A DNA stretch of 64,000 nt from Vibrio marisflavi CECT 7928 (GTDB lineage: Bacteria > Pseudomonadota > Gammaproteobacteria > Enterobacterales > Vibrionaceae): NCBI RefSeq assembly GCF_921294215.1, contig NZ_CAKLDM010000003.1, positions 139,622-203,621 of the forward strand, written 5' to 3'. The notes beneath the pieces were generated by a model, which saw only the letters and a list, made by a program, of their open reading frames with translations, had not been told where the DNA came from and made no database searches. Within the stretch, counting starts at the first letter, position 1, and each line of letters begins with the position of its first letter. Below are positions 31,404 through 39,649 of the stretch, piece after piece. The translations under genes and the position numbers were made by a program.

Positions 31404-31793
31404 ATGTTGAGCAGTGAAGAAAAAAATCGTGGAATAGGGTTGAGTGTATTTTTAGTCGCAGGTATCGCCTTAAGTGTGCTGGCCCTGTTTCAGGGGATTT
31501 TTTACACCCGATTACTAGTCAAGTTGACCCAGTTCATAGGTGTTCATGGGCCAGTGGAACAGTCCTCCCTATACATATTGTCAGGAATAGGCGCAGTAGG
31601 CTTAGTTTTGTTTGTCGGTATCTGGATGTGGCAAAAGTGGGCCCTATACCTATCTTATGCAGTGATGCTAGCTTTGATGGTTTATTGCTATTTTTTGGAG
31701 GTCTTTTCGACATCAAGTATTTTCATAGTGACTCTAGTTAGTATCTTTTTACTCTTTTTATTTACAAAAAATAGACTCCATAAATTCTTATAA
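31404..31793 (+). CDS. Hypothetical membrane protein
   Basis: 129 residues, almost wholly hydrophobic with three to four spans (SVFLVAGIALSVLALFQGIF, then ILSGIGAVGLVLFVGIWMW and a C-terminal stretch ending NRLHKFL). No family recognised. It is divergent from the PAP2 gene across 92 nt. Confidence 0.6.
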   Translation: MLSSEEKNRGIGLSVFLVAGIALSVLALFQGIFYTRLLVKLTQFIGVHGPVEQSSLYILSGIGAVGLVLFVGIWMWQKWALYLSYAVMLALMVYCYFLEVFSTSSIFIVTLVSIFLLFLFTKNRLHKFL

Positions 31794-31921
31794 CTGAAAG
31801 AGTTGCCATCAATAAAAGTAGAAAGTAGTTTTGTTATTGTATCGTGGTGATTTATTGGCTTGCTATAAATTAGACTTGACTATAATTAGAGGTATTACTT
31901 TAATCTGTGTGTTATACCTAC

Positions 31922-32707
31922 ATGAAAAAGCTAATATTTCTTCTTATACTCTCTTACAGTTCAACTGCTTACACTGCATCTGTAAACGATATTTCATGGT
32001 ACACAGAAGAGTACCCTCCATGGAACTATACCGAGAACGGTGAGTTAAAAGGGTATTATGTTGACGTGCTATTAGAGCTATGGAAGAAGGTAGGAATTGA
32101 TAAAACCAAAGATGATATAAAAGTCATTCCGTGGGCTCGTGGTTACCACTATTTAAAAACTGATCCTAATACAGCCCTTTTCTCTATGGCGAGAACAGAA
32201 GAGAGGGAAAAGCTGGGTATATTGTGGGTCGGGCCACTAGAAACCAATAAACGAACGGCTATTTTTGCTAAAAAGGCGAAAAACTATAAATTTGACTCTA
32301 TTGAACAAGTTAATAAAGAGTTCAGCAAAGGCGGAATTGGTAGCGTCAACAAAATTGGTTCCCTAAACAAAGGGGCAACTGGGCAGATATTCTTGCAAAT
32401 TGGAGGAAGCCCAAAGGCACTACATCGAGTTAATACCGTCGATCAGCTGTTTGGTATGCTTGAAAGTGGTCGAGTATCAGCCATTACTTACAACTATGCC
32501 AATGCTTTGTATGTAATGAAAAAATTAAAAATGAAGCCTTCGGAATATGAAGTCATTTACTATATGAGTCCACCAAAAACTGGTGGGTATTTTGGCTTTA
32601 ATAAAGATACTGATCCTGCTCTGATTGAAACGCTCCAGAGAGCTTTGGATGAACTTTGGCAAGAGGGTACCATTGATAAGTACTATCAGGAGTACAATCT
32701 AAAGTAG
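31922..32707 (+). CDS. Periplasmic solute-binding protein (SBP_bac_3 type)
   Basis: 261 residues from ATG 31922, with signal peptide KKLIFLLILSYSSTAYTAS. The family-3 fold shows in the repeated pattern SWYTEEYPPWNYTENGELKG (first strand plus ligand loop), PWARGYHYL and TEEREKLGILWVGPL, and ends DKYYQEYNLK. Such proteins bind amino acids or, as domains, signal to sensors. There is no permease or ATPase gene nearby, so it is an orphan; a sensory or uptake role is open. A farther upstream in-frame start is unlikely. Confidence 0.82.
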   Translation: MKKLIFLLILSYSSTAYTASVNDISWYTEEYPPWNYTENGELKGYYVDVLLELWKKVGIDKTKDDIKVIPWARGYHYLKTDPNTALFSMARTEEREKLGILWVGPLETNKRTAIFAKKAKNYKFDSIEQVNKEFSKGGIGSVNKIGSLNKGATGQIFLQIGGSPKALHRVNTVDQLFGMLESGRVSAITYNYANALYVMKKLKMKPSEYEVIYYMSPPKTGGYFGFNKDTDPALIETLQRALDELWQEGTIDKYYQEYNLK

Positions 32708-32784
32708 GGACATAGGTCCTAAATACTTCACTCCTTAATAAATAAAATTTTTTCTGGCTACTTTATCTGCACACTAAGTAAGAT

Positions 32785-33585
32785 TTAGTTGCTCCGAGCT
32801 GTATGGTATTTTAATTGTTCTTCTAAGTTATACTGAGAGTAGTATTCTTTTACTGCATTCATATACTTATCATTATACTTTTGGTATTTGTCAGAACGTT
32901 TGCTAAACAATAAATATGCGTGAGCTCTGTCTTCCACTTCGAATACCTTTTTCAGTAAGCTGATGTTTATATTTTCTTTTTGGAGGATTAACTTTAGCTG
33001 TGATTCAGTATAGAAAAAGTAGTCACTTTGCCCTGAAATAACTCTTTTAATCACTTGCTTATGGTTGTTTAGGTCTTTAACCTTATTTTTTGGAAGTGAA
33101 GCGATGAAGTCATCGACAACTTTACCATGACTGTCAGATCGAACTCTAGCAACGGAGAGCTCCTTTAGTTGATCTAAGTTTTTTATATCTATTGCTTTTT
33201 TATTGTCTACAGCTGAATATGCGTAGATTTTAGAAATGTTGGTAAATACAGGCTCACTAGAAAAGGAAAATAATTTTTCTCGCTCTTTGGTTTTGTATGC
33301 CCCTAAAACCATATCAATATTGCCGATTTCAACTTCCCTCTGACAGCGCTTCCAGGGCAAGTCCTCTATGACAGTTGTTTTGATATTGTTGTTTTTCTCA
33401 AAAATAGTCAGCTGTTCAATAAGAACGCCATCATATTTCGCATTGATCGGATAAATCCATGGCTTTCCATCATAGTACGCGCACCAAGTTAGTCTTTCGG
33501 CCGCGTTGGACGTTAGGCTATATGAAGCAATCAGCAGTAAGAAAAACGTTCCTAATATTATGGGCTTTAAAGCAAATAGAGGCAT
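32785..33585 (-). CDS. Second orphan solute-binding protein (SBP_bac_3 type)
   Basis: About 266 residues from ATG 33585 (MPLFALKPIILGTFFLLL), with a signal peptide ending SNA. Family-3 features: LTWCAYYDGKPWIYP, EDLPWKRCQREVEIGNIDMVLG and KEREKLFSFSSEPVF. It is convergent with the other orphan SBP and also lacks transporter partners. The two are only distantly alike, so they are not a recent duplication. An ATG 12 nt upstream is possible but its ribosome site is too close. Confidence 0.8.
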   Translation of the reverse strand: MPLFALKPIILGTFFLLLIASYSLTSNAAERLTWCAYYDGKPWIYPINAKYDGVLIEQLTIFEKNNNIKTTVIEDLPWKRCQREVEIGNIDMVLGAYKTKEREKLFSFSSEPVFTNISKIYAYSAVDNKKAIDIKNLDQLKELSVARVRSDSHGKVVDDFIASLPKNKVKDLNNHKQVIKRVISGQSDYFFYTESQLKLILQKENINISLLKKVFEVEDRAHAYLLFSKRSDKYQKYNDKYMNAVKEYYSQYNLEEQLKYHTARSN

Positions 33586-33597
33586 AGTACGCGTCAT

Positions 33598-34416
33598 CCT
33601 TGAAGCTGAAACTATGTGAATTAGTATAGTTTCTGTTTAGTGTGTTTGCTCTTTGAAGGATACTTTTTTCGTCAATTTCCTTGCCCCAATAATTCACCGA
33701 GAACTTCCAGCTCATCGCTTTCTATATCGCCTATCGTTTTCTCCAGTAGCTTTGTAGTCTACTTCCGATCTATCACTGACTGTTACAGAGAATCTAGCAA
33801 GGGAAAAAGTGGGGATAAAAGCGGGTGTTAGCAACTCAAAAAGCATTTGGGTTACTGGTGGTCTTCCTCGATATTCGGGAGAGTTATTAAAAGTTTCGAT
33901 ACGCAAAAAGCTAGTAATGACGGGCGATGTGGCAGAATCGGTACACATTATAGAGGTTTAGGATCATAGGTAACCTTACTCTACCAACGGGTAGCAACCG
34001 GAACAAAATAGAATAGATTGCGCAGCACGTTAACTCGATGATTAGCGGCGCAATTACCTTGCCCTTTGTGATTAAATATAGTTCATGAGCGAAGCCATTT
34101 TATCGGTAAGATCATCGTATATTTGGTGATGGCCCAGTTCTCAATAAGGCTATCTTTTATAGCGTAGCAGGCTTTGCGAAAGTTTATATGTACAATCGTC
34201 TCTACAAATCCAGACTCTAGCATTGCCTCTACAGGCATTGATAACTTGTAATTCTTAGCCGCTGAACCTCGAAATATTTTTCATAGAAACCACTCAATAT
34301 TTGCTTACCTTCTCATTCCAACACTTTCACCTTCATTTATTGACGAATTGTATTGAATTGCTTTACATTCCGAGCGTACTGTGTGCGCGCTGTTGCATAT
34401 TGATTGTGGTGGGAAT
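33598..34416. other. Gene-free stretch holding a phage relic
   Basis: 819 nt without an intact gene. About 33,770-34,145 is a decayed copy of prophage structural DNA (own entry); 33,598-33,769 and 34,146-34,416 show nothing I can name. Confidence 0.7.
33770..34145 (+). pseudogene. Decayed copy of prophage structural genes
   Basis: Homologous to the end of the repeat-bearing gene and the start of the next gene in the intact prophage (about 45,310-45,640, then a deletion, then about 45,745-45,780). Exact runs: 33,814-33,853 equals 45,351-45,390 (40 nt); 33,940-33,967 equals 45,477-45,504 (28 nt); 33,973-34,013 equals 45,510-45,550 (41 nt). The copy is dead: the ATG of the second gene is ATA, and a TAG follows soon after. 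It is in the same orientation as the intact prophage. Confidence 0.9.
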
Positions 34417-34794
34417 ATGACTAAAGAAATTTTGATTGTAGATGATTCAGCTTCATGTCTTGAGCTAGTAAAGAGCTTGATAACGAGTCATTTTGAATTT
34501 GCTTTAAAATTAACAACTTGCACTAACGGTGTAGAGGCCAAACAAACACTGGCTCAAAATAGCTTTGATCTAGTTATTACAGATATTGTGATGCCTGAAA
34601 TGGATGGCTATGAGCTGATCAGGTACATAAGAAGTAACCAACATGTTCCTATTGTTGCTTTGTCGGCAGGTAATGGAAAGCTCGATACTGAGTTAACGCT
34701 GAATGTGGCTCAAGCCATTGGAGCAAATGCAGTTGTATCTAAGTTACAGCTAGATACGGACTTGATAAAGACCGTGCAGCCATTTTTGATTTAA
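34417..34794 (+). CDS. Stand-alone response-regulator receiver (CheY-like)
   Basis: 125 residues from ATG 34417: VDDSASC acid pocket, phospho-acceptor Asp in LVITDIVMPEMDGYEL, a Ser at the switch position in IVALSAGN, and Lys in AVVSKLQ. There is no output domain and no histidine kinase nearby. It would act by protein contact, as CheY does. It lies between the phage relic and the prophage left end, so it may be host or cargo. ATG 34417 is chosen over an upstream in-frame start because MTKEILIVDDS matches receiver N-termini. Confidence 0.85.
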   Translation: MTKEILIVDDSASCLELVKSLITSHFEFALKLTTCTNGVEAKQTLAQNSFDLVITDIVMPEMDGYELIRYIRSNQHVPIVALSAGNGKLDTELTLNVAQAIGANAVVSKLQLDTDLIKTVQPFLI

Positions 34795-34883
34795 TTGGCA
34801 TTACTTGTTTTCTAAATCACCAAGAGAGCAATGTTCATGATCGATAGGTTTTAGTTGCTTGATACGAAAGGGGTTAGAGGTGT

Positions 34884-34905
34884 TGAGGGGAACTAAAGGG
34901 GAACT
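34884..34905. repeat. GGGGAACT direct repeats, candidate integrase arm sites
   Basis: GGGGAACT occurs at 34,887-34,894 and 34,898-34,905, an 11-bp period that puts both on one helix face. The preceding TGAGGGGA (34,884-34,891) recurs at 49,788-49,795 at the other end of the element. Confidence 0.4.
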
Positions 34906-34953
34906 GGAATAGAAGTAGATCCCCAATAGTATAAATGGATGGATATAGTACCG

Positions 34954-35739
34954 TTATTTCCAATCACTAAAGTATTTCAATAGATATATTTTTAACGCTT
35001 CAGTTTTTGATAAATACCTACCACCAATTTGCGTTAAATAAGACTCAACTAAGGCAATAGCAGTTCCATCATCACAATCTCGATACCAGCTACCAGTGTT
35101 TTTTAGGTGGCCGCCACCGCCTTGAAGTACCCACGACGGATCGTTTATTTTGATACACTTCTCTGCACTTTTCTTTATGGCTGACTCATGTCTCCCACCA
35201 AAAAATATCAGTGTATTGGGTTTAAGTTCTTGTAGCTCTTTAGATGCAAGTTTATCGTTCTCACTCCAATAAAGTTCAGCGCACATGTGCTGAGAAATCT
35301 CTCTATTTGGATTAATGTCTGAGCCATTATTTAGAGAAAACTTGTAGTAATTCGATACAGCAATCGATTCGTGAATCTCTTGAAATTTGTAGAATACATC
35401 ACCAAACTTGGCGTAAATATATAAGCCAGCTAAAGCTAGCATTACTTCGTATGGAGCTATTGCAATGTCGGTATACTTTTTAGCATCCTTCATCTGCATT
35501 ACTTTTTCACGTCTACTCTTTTTGACTAGGGCGTCCCATGGTTTAGATATGTTCTGAGCCATTCCATACATCAGTATTCCATATTTGCTATAGTCTTTAC
35601 CTACATGCGGAATATATGGTGGGTATATGCTTCCATCTTCTTCTTTTGTCGATATAAGCTCTCTATAAGGAGCTAGCACCTCAGAGTTATATGCTTCAAA
35701 GTAGTTTATAAGCTCTTCCACAGTATATTCCTTTGTCAT
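34954..35739 (-). CDS. Unrecognised prophage cargo protein
   Basis: 261 residues, soluble, no signal peptide or membrane span. I cannot name the family. The order YGILMYGMAQN, then AVSNYYKFSLNN, then LKPNTLIFFGG loosely resembles the strand-motif pattern of uracil-DNA-glycosylase-fold proteins, but the catalytic motifs are not clear and this is a weak inference. It is AT-rich compared with the structural genes, lies outside the repressor at the left edge of the element, and runs in the same direction as the repressor: typical placement of lysogeny-expressed cargo. Confidence 0.6.
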   Translation of the reverse strand: MTKEYTVEELINYFEAYNSEVLAPYRELISTKEEDGSIYPPYIPHVGKDYSKYGILMYGMAQNISKPWDALVKKSRREKVMQMKDAKKYTDIAIAPYEVMLALAGLYIYAKFGDVFYKFQEIHESIAVSNYYKFSLNNGSDINPNREISQHMCAELYWSENDKLASKELQELKPNTLIFFGGRHESAIKKSAEKCIKINDPSWVLQGGGGHLKNTGSWYRDCDDGTAIALVESYLTQIGGRYLSKTEALKIYLLKYFSDWK

Positions 35740-35800
35740 AATGATGAATTTGTAGATTACAGGAGTGCCAGAAAAAAGTTTTGATATCGAAACAGGATTA

Positions 35801-36406
35801 CTACATCCTTTGTCCAGACCAAACTACTTCACCGATGATCTCGAAATCTGCACTTTTTATATCTTCTTTCGTTAGCTCCCAAGGTTCGTAAGCTGGGTTA
35901 TCACTGACGACCTTGATACTTTTTGGCAGGAATTGAATACGTTTCACCATCAGGCGGCTGTCATATCGAAAGACATAAACACCATCAGTAGAAAAACCAT
36001 CAACACGGTTCACCATCACGATACTTTGATTTTTCAAAGTAGGGATCATGCTGTCACCACGAATTGGCATTAGAAAAACATTATTAGGGTTATATCCAAG
36101 CTCTTGTCGTATGAATTTCTCTTTAAATACGATTGAAGAGGACTCTTCTTCTTTCTCAACCAGTGCTCCCATTCCTGCATTGACTTCAATATCAAAGTAT
36201 TTCAACTCGAGATAGCCCTTCGGAGATAGTGAGCCATTTTTTGCGATCTCGTTCGCTTTTATGAACATATCTTGAGGGATTTTATTTCTCATTCTCCACG
36301 TTTGAATTGTGGAAGGTGATACGCCCAAACACTTTGATAAATCAGTATTTTTTGCAGTGTTGGTGAGTTTCTTTAGTTCAGCGATCTGATCGTCAATAGT
36401 GCTCAT
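35801..36406 (-). CDS. CI/LexA-type prophage repressor with S24 peptidase
   Basis: 201 residues from ATG 36406 (MSTIDDQIAELKKL) with GGAG upstream; an upstream in-frame start at 36,484 is less likely. The N-terminal HTH is TDLSKCLGVSPSTIQTWRMR. The C-terminal S24 domain has the nucleophile Ser in PIRGDSMIPTL and the general-base Lys in LMVKRIQF, with a possible cleavage site near AGMGALVEKEE (Ala-Gly type, residues about 105-115). RecA-stimulated self-cleavage would link induction to DNA damage. It is divergent from the PrtN-like gene. Confidence 0.93.
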   Translation of the reverse strand: MSTIDDQIAELKKLTNTAKNTDLSKCLGVSPSTIQTWRMRNKIPQDMFIKANEIAKNGSLSPKGYLELKYFDIEVNAGMGALVEKEEESSSIVFKEKFIRQELGYNPNNVFLMPIRGDSMIPTLKNQSIVMVNRVDGFSTDGVYVFRYDSRLMVKRIQFLPKSIKVVSDNPAYEPWELTKEDIKSADFEIIGEVVWSGQRM

Positions 36407-36488
36407 TAGCGGCTCCGGTGTGCTCAAAGGTTTTGCAAAACTAGTTTGGTATGCCAATAATGTCTCATATGGTAGTTGAGACACTTTT

Positions 36489-36518
36489 GAGTTGATTATA
36501 GTTGCTCTTAATCAACTC
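36489..36518. promoter_or_regulatory. Perfect inverted repeat, candidate repressor operator
   Basis: GAGTTGATTA (36,489-36,498) and TAATCAACTC (36,509-36,518), 10-bp arms with a 10-bp spacer, in the divergent control region. Related AGTTGA/AGTTGC units near 36,473, 36,500 and 36,524 suggest several operator half-sites. Confidence 0.6.
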
Positions 36519-36540
36519 TTCATAGTTGCATAGGTGATAT

Positions 36541-36792
36541 ATGAATACAAATTTTGCTTTGTTAGCACGTTTTGAGAGTCCAACCGTAGAATTGAAACTA
36601 GTCTGCCAAGAGTTTTTCGGTATCACACCAAAAACGGCAGAGCAGAAAGCTAAGGCTTGCGACTTTCCGGTGCCTACATTCAAGCTGCGCGATTCAGAGC
36701 GTAGTCCTACCTTAATCAAAATCGAAGATCTCGCGGCGTATATCGACAAACGTCACCAACAAGCCAAACAAGATTGGCAATCCGTTCAGTAA
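36541..36792 (+). CDS. PrtN-like transcriptional activator
   Basis: 83 residues resembling Pseudomonas pyocin activator PrtN: NFALLARFESPTVELKLVCQEFFG, GITPKTAEQKAKACDFPVPTF in two blocks, then IKIEDLAAYIDKRHQQAK. PrtN switches on R/F/S pyocin genes when the repressor PrtR is cleaved after DNA damage. The same layout here (S24 repressor divergent from a PrtN-like gene) suggests the protein drives the lytic genes. First gene of the rightward operon. Confidence 0.85.
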   Translation: MNTNFALLARFESPTVELKLVCQEFFGITPKTAEQKAKACDFPVPTFKLRDSERSPTLIKIEDLAAYIDKRHQQAKQDWQSVQ

Positions 36793-36803
36793 TTGGAGGA
36801 AGT

Positions 36804-36995
36804 ATGCAGGTATCTAGTCCAATACATAAACTTTGCCCTGATATGCAGGGAATGGTTAACCCAGATCCAAGAAAACTAAGACGCTCAATTTTTCTGATTC
36901 AAAAGCTACGTGAAAAACATGGCTTGGATAAACGTTCGAAGCGTAAAGCAAAGCCGTTGAATTATTCATGTAACGAGTCTGATTGCTGGGGTTAA
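36804..36995 (+). CDS. Small basic hypothetical phage protein
   Basis: 63 residues from ATG 36804, with a strong GGAGGA ribosome site. Basic middle (DPRKLRRSIFLIQKLREKHG, then KRSKRKAKP) and a C-terminal CNESDCWG with two cysteines. No family recognised. It is just upstream of the replication gene; a nucleic-acid-binding or replication-accessory role is only a guess. Confidence 0.65.
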   Translation: MQVSSPIHKLCPDMQGMVNPDPRKLRRSIFLIQKLREKHGLDKRSKRKAKPLNYSCNESDCWG

Positions 36996-36997
36996 CC

Positions 36998-38800
36998 ATG
37001 GCTGAGCAAGTTCTTGAAGCTGGAGAAGTATTGAAAGGTTCGGCGTTTACTCGTCGATTCTTTCCTAAGTTGCCACCGATGGTACGTGCAGATATAAAAC
37101 GCAAAGTGTCGGCACGTATGAAGCGAGCGAACCCAACTAAACAGAACTTGATAAAAGCCGCTGAGGAAGCGGTTAAATTTGGTTTAAAGCGTGCAGCCTT
37201 TATTGAAGACAAATATTCCTTTGTCGATTCTAGGTACAAGGCCAAAGCAGAGCCAATCAGCCATGACATATTGATGCGCGATGATGCAGTAGAAAAGCTC
37301 TCCAAAGTGTACGCTGATAAGTGCTCGATGTTATTGAGTGATGAAAGCCTAGCTGAGAAGTTCAGTAGTTACCTTGAAGCACTCGAGCATATCTACCATC
37401 AACAAAGTGAACAACTTCGCTTAATTCACGTAAACCCGCCGCATATCAACTTTAAAAAGCGCGAAAAGAAACCAGATGAGCTTGAGCGTGATTTAGAGAT
37501 TGCCGCGTTGAAAATGCAGTCTGAAGAGTGGATAGAAGGGCGGCTTTTGCAGCTTCGAGCCCAGTATATTGAGTACTCACAAATCGCACTAGAGCGAGTT
37601 GGCGAATATCAGCACCAATCGCCGATCATCAGTGCAATGTCGTTCTCAAACTGGAAGCGAAACCAGCATGAAGCGAGCAAGTTTATTGAAGCAATGGCGA
37701 TACTCAATAACGACTCGGGCGAAGTGTACGATCTGGCTGAAGTGGTGAAACGTACGACAGCTAACCCAGAAAATCGCCGTATTGAGATGATGGTACGTTG
37801 TCGTGGCTTTGAAGAGTGGGCGCAAGACTTAGGTTTTACGGCTCTATTCATCACTTGGACTTTGCCAAGCAAATACCACCGTATATCGAGTAAATGGAAT
37901 GGTTCATCGGTCAAAGACGGCCACAATGCTTTGATGCACAAATGGGCGCTAGCTCGAGCACTGATTGCAAAAACAGATATTGAGTATTTCGGCTTTCGTG
38001 TCGCCGAACCTCATAAAGATGCAACCAGCCATGCTCACTATTTTCTGTTTTGTGCTCATAAGGATAAAGATGAAGTCATATCGATACTAGAAGGCTGCGC
38101 AATCTCTGAAGATAGAGACGAACTTGGCAGCGATACATCACCTCGTTTTGACGTAAAAGAAGCCGATCCAAAGAAAGGTGGGGCAACTGCTTATATGGCG
38201 AAGTACGTTTCTAAGAACATCAATGGCAATCACATGCCTGAAGGTGAGTCTCAAGATACGGCTTTTCGTGCGAGGGCATGGGCATCCATCCATAAGATCC
38301 GCCAATTTCAGCAATTTGGTGGTGAACCTGTTTCGTTATGGCGAAATCTACGTCGAACTACGCCAGAACAAACTAATAGCGATCCCGAATTAGAAGAACT
38401 GCGCCAAGCGGCGGATTCTTCCAAGTGGTCACTATTTTGTAAGCTCGCCCATCGTGCCAAAGTCGAATACGAAGAGAAGCAAAATCAGTACGGTGAAATC
38501 CATAAAAAGGTGATCGGTTTTTCTTGGTTGGGGCAACTGATTAAAACCGCTAGCGAGTGCTATAGCATCGTGAAGAAAAAAGACGTGCAGCGTCTTCAAA
38601 ATGCGCGGAGCGCATTACCTTGGAGCACTGAAAATAACTGTAACTCAAAGGTAGAAAGCCTAAAAAATTTGCTGACCCAAGCTACCGGTTGGAGCAGTGA
38701 CGGGGTGAAATGTTTAATTCAACCTCTCATGCAGGGGCGAAAAGTCCCAATAGACCGATATTGCACGTTATCGATTAGAAACGGGCGACTGATTACCTAA
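36998..38800 (+). CDS. HUH rolling-circle replication initiator (phage gene A type)
   Basis: 600 residues from ATG 36998. The metal-binding HUH motif is HAHYFLF (His345, His347). The nucleophile motif is AYMAKYVSK with Tyr399 and Tyr403, the Y-x3-Y of superfamily I initiators (phiX174 A, P2 A, PM2 P12). It nicks and rejoins the origin to start rolling-circle replication, implying a circular replicating form. The TLPSKYHRIS block upstream of HUH also fits phage replication gene A proteins. The nick site is not identified. Confidence 0.9.
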   Translation: MAEQVLEAGEVLKGSAFTRRFFPKLPPMVRADIKRKVSARMKRANPTKQNLIKAAEEAVKFGLKRAAFIEDKYSFVDSRYKAKAEPISHDILMRDDAVEKLSKVYADKCSMLLSDESLAEKFSSYLEALEHIYHQQSEQLRLIHVNPPHINFKKREKKPDELERDLEIAALKMQSEEWIEGRLLQLRAQYIEYSQIALERVGEYQHQSPIISAMSFSNWKRNQHEASKFIEAMAILNNDSGEVYDLAEVVKRTTANPENRRIEMMVRCRGFEEWAQDLGFTALFITWTLPSKYHRISSKWNGSSVKDGHNALMHKWALARALIAKTDIEYFGFRVAEPHKDATSHAHYFLFCAHKDKDEVISILEGCAISEDRDELGSDTSPRFDVKEADPKKGGATAYMAKYVSKNINGNHMPEGESQDTAFRARAWASIHKIRQFQQFGGEPVSLWRNLRRTTPEQTNSDPELEELRQAADSSKWSLFCKLAHRAKVEYEEKQNQYGEIHKKVIGFSWLGQLIKTASECYSIVKKKDVQRLQNARSALPWSTENNCNSKVESLKNLLTQATGWSSDGVKCLIQPLMQGRKVPIDRYCTLSIRNGRLIT

Positions 38801-38838
38801 CTTAACCAAACATCTAACGTCGTGAGACAGGGGATACC

Positions 38839-39156
38839 ATGAAAAAACTATCAATCGAAGAATGCCAACGCGACTTGCTTGCCTTGGAAGCGGCCGACCA
38901 ACTGACCGACAATGTTGAGCGAGAAATTGCTCGCTTTAAATCGATGGGAACCAAAAACCTTTTGGGTCAGGCAACCAAAATGCTGATTAGTGGCAACTTG
39001 TCACTTGAAGCGCTAGACCTACCGGCAAACTTCTTTGAACAACTCGAGCACCTAGTTCACCTCAATGCAGTGACTCGGCGTAAATACCGAGAATGTGTGC
39101 AGACTAACCTAGACGAACTTTCACTCGTTCAAGATGGGGAGGTAGTCGATGAGTAG
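38839..39156 (+). CDS. Hypothetical phage protein
   Basis: 105 residues, mostly helical and acidic-basic mixed (KLSIEECQRDLLALEAADQL; NAVTRRKYRECV). Soluble, with no recognised domain. AGGGG lies ahead of the ATG. It overlaps the next gene by 8 nt, so it belongs to the replication-to-packaging operon. Confidence 0.6.
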   Translation: MKKLSIEECQRDLLALEAADQLTDNVEREIARFKSMGTKNLLGQATKMLISGNLSLEALDLPANFFEQLEHLVHLNAVTRRKYRECVQTNLDELSLVQDGEVVDE

Positions 39157-39649
39157 GTACGATAATCCGGTTAGAGGTGCGGTTCAGTGTCCGGTTTGCC
39201 ACTCGGTTGCAACGGTTCATCATATCGGTGAGGGTAAGCTGATTGCAGCAGGTGAGCCGCCAAAAAATAGCCGCAATATCGGTTTAAAATATTACCGCTG
39301 TCCTAAATGCGGTAATAGCTCCATGAGTCGAAGCGTTAACGACTACATCGAAAAGAACATGGCAACCGATGAAGCCGAACTTAAGTTAACCGAGCCAGCT
39401 GTTAGCGACTCGGTTGAAAAGGGCGATTCGAGCCAATCCACAGAGCCCAGTAACGACAAGGTTTCAAGCGGTAACCTAACCGAAAACAAAACCGAACAAG
39501 TAACCGAATCCAAGCCAGCAGAAAAGGCATCACTCATCACTCCAAAGCGAGTGCTTATCGTATTGGGTGTGCTAGCTGCTGGGCTTTGGGTTAGCTATAC
39601 GCTTTTCCCTAAAAAGTCAGATCAGGAGGTGAGCGATGGATCTGCTTAG
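39149..39649 (+). CDS. Zinc-ribbon membrane protein
   Basis: 166 residues. An N-terminal zinc ribbon (CPVCHSV near residue 12 and CPKCGNS near 52), an acidic Ser/Thr/Glu-rich linker of about 70 residues, and one C-terminal span (VLIVLGVLAAGLWVSYTLFP). The order suggests a virion or assembly membrane protein with a DNA- or protein-binding head. Family unknown. Confidence 0.65.
   Translation: MSRYDNPVRGAVQCPVCHSVATVHHIGEGKLIAAGEPPKNSRNIGLKYYRCPKCGNSSMSRSVNDYIEKNMATDEAELKLTEPAVSDSVEKGDSSQSTEPSNDKVSSGNLTENKTEQVTESKPAEKASLITPKRVLIVLGVLAAGLWVSYTLFPKKSDQEVSDGSA

Noticed and set aside
33640..33948. Short open frames in the fossil region as genes
   Set aside because: They are chance frames in or beside decayed phage DNA whose original genes are broken.
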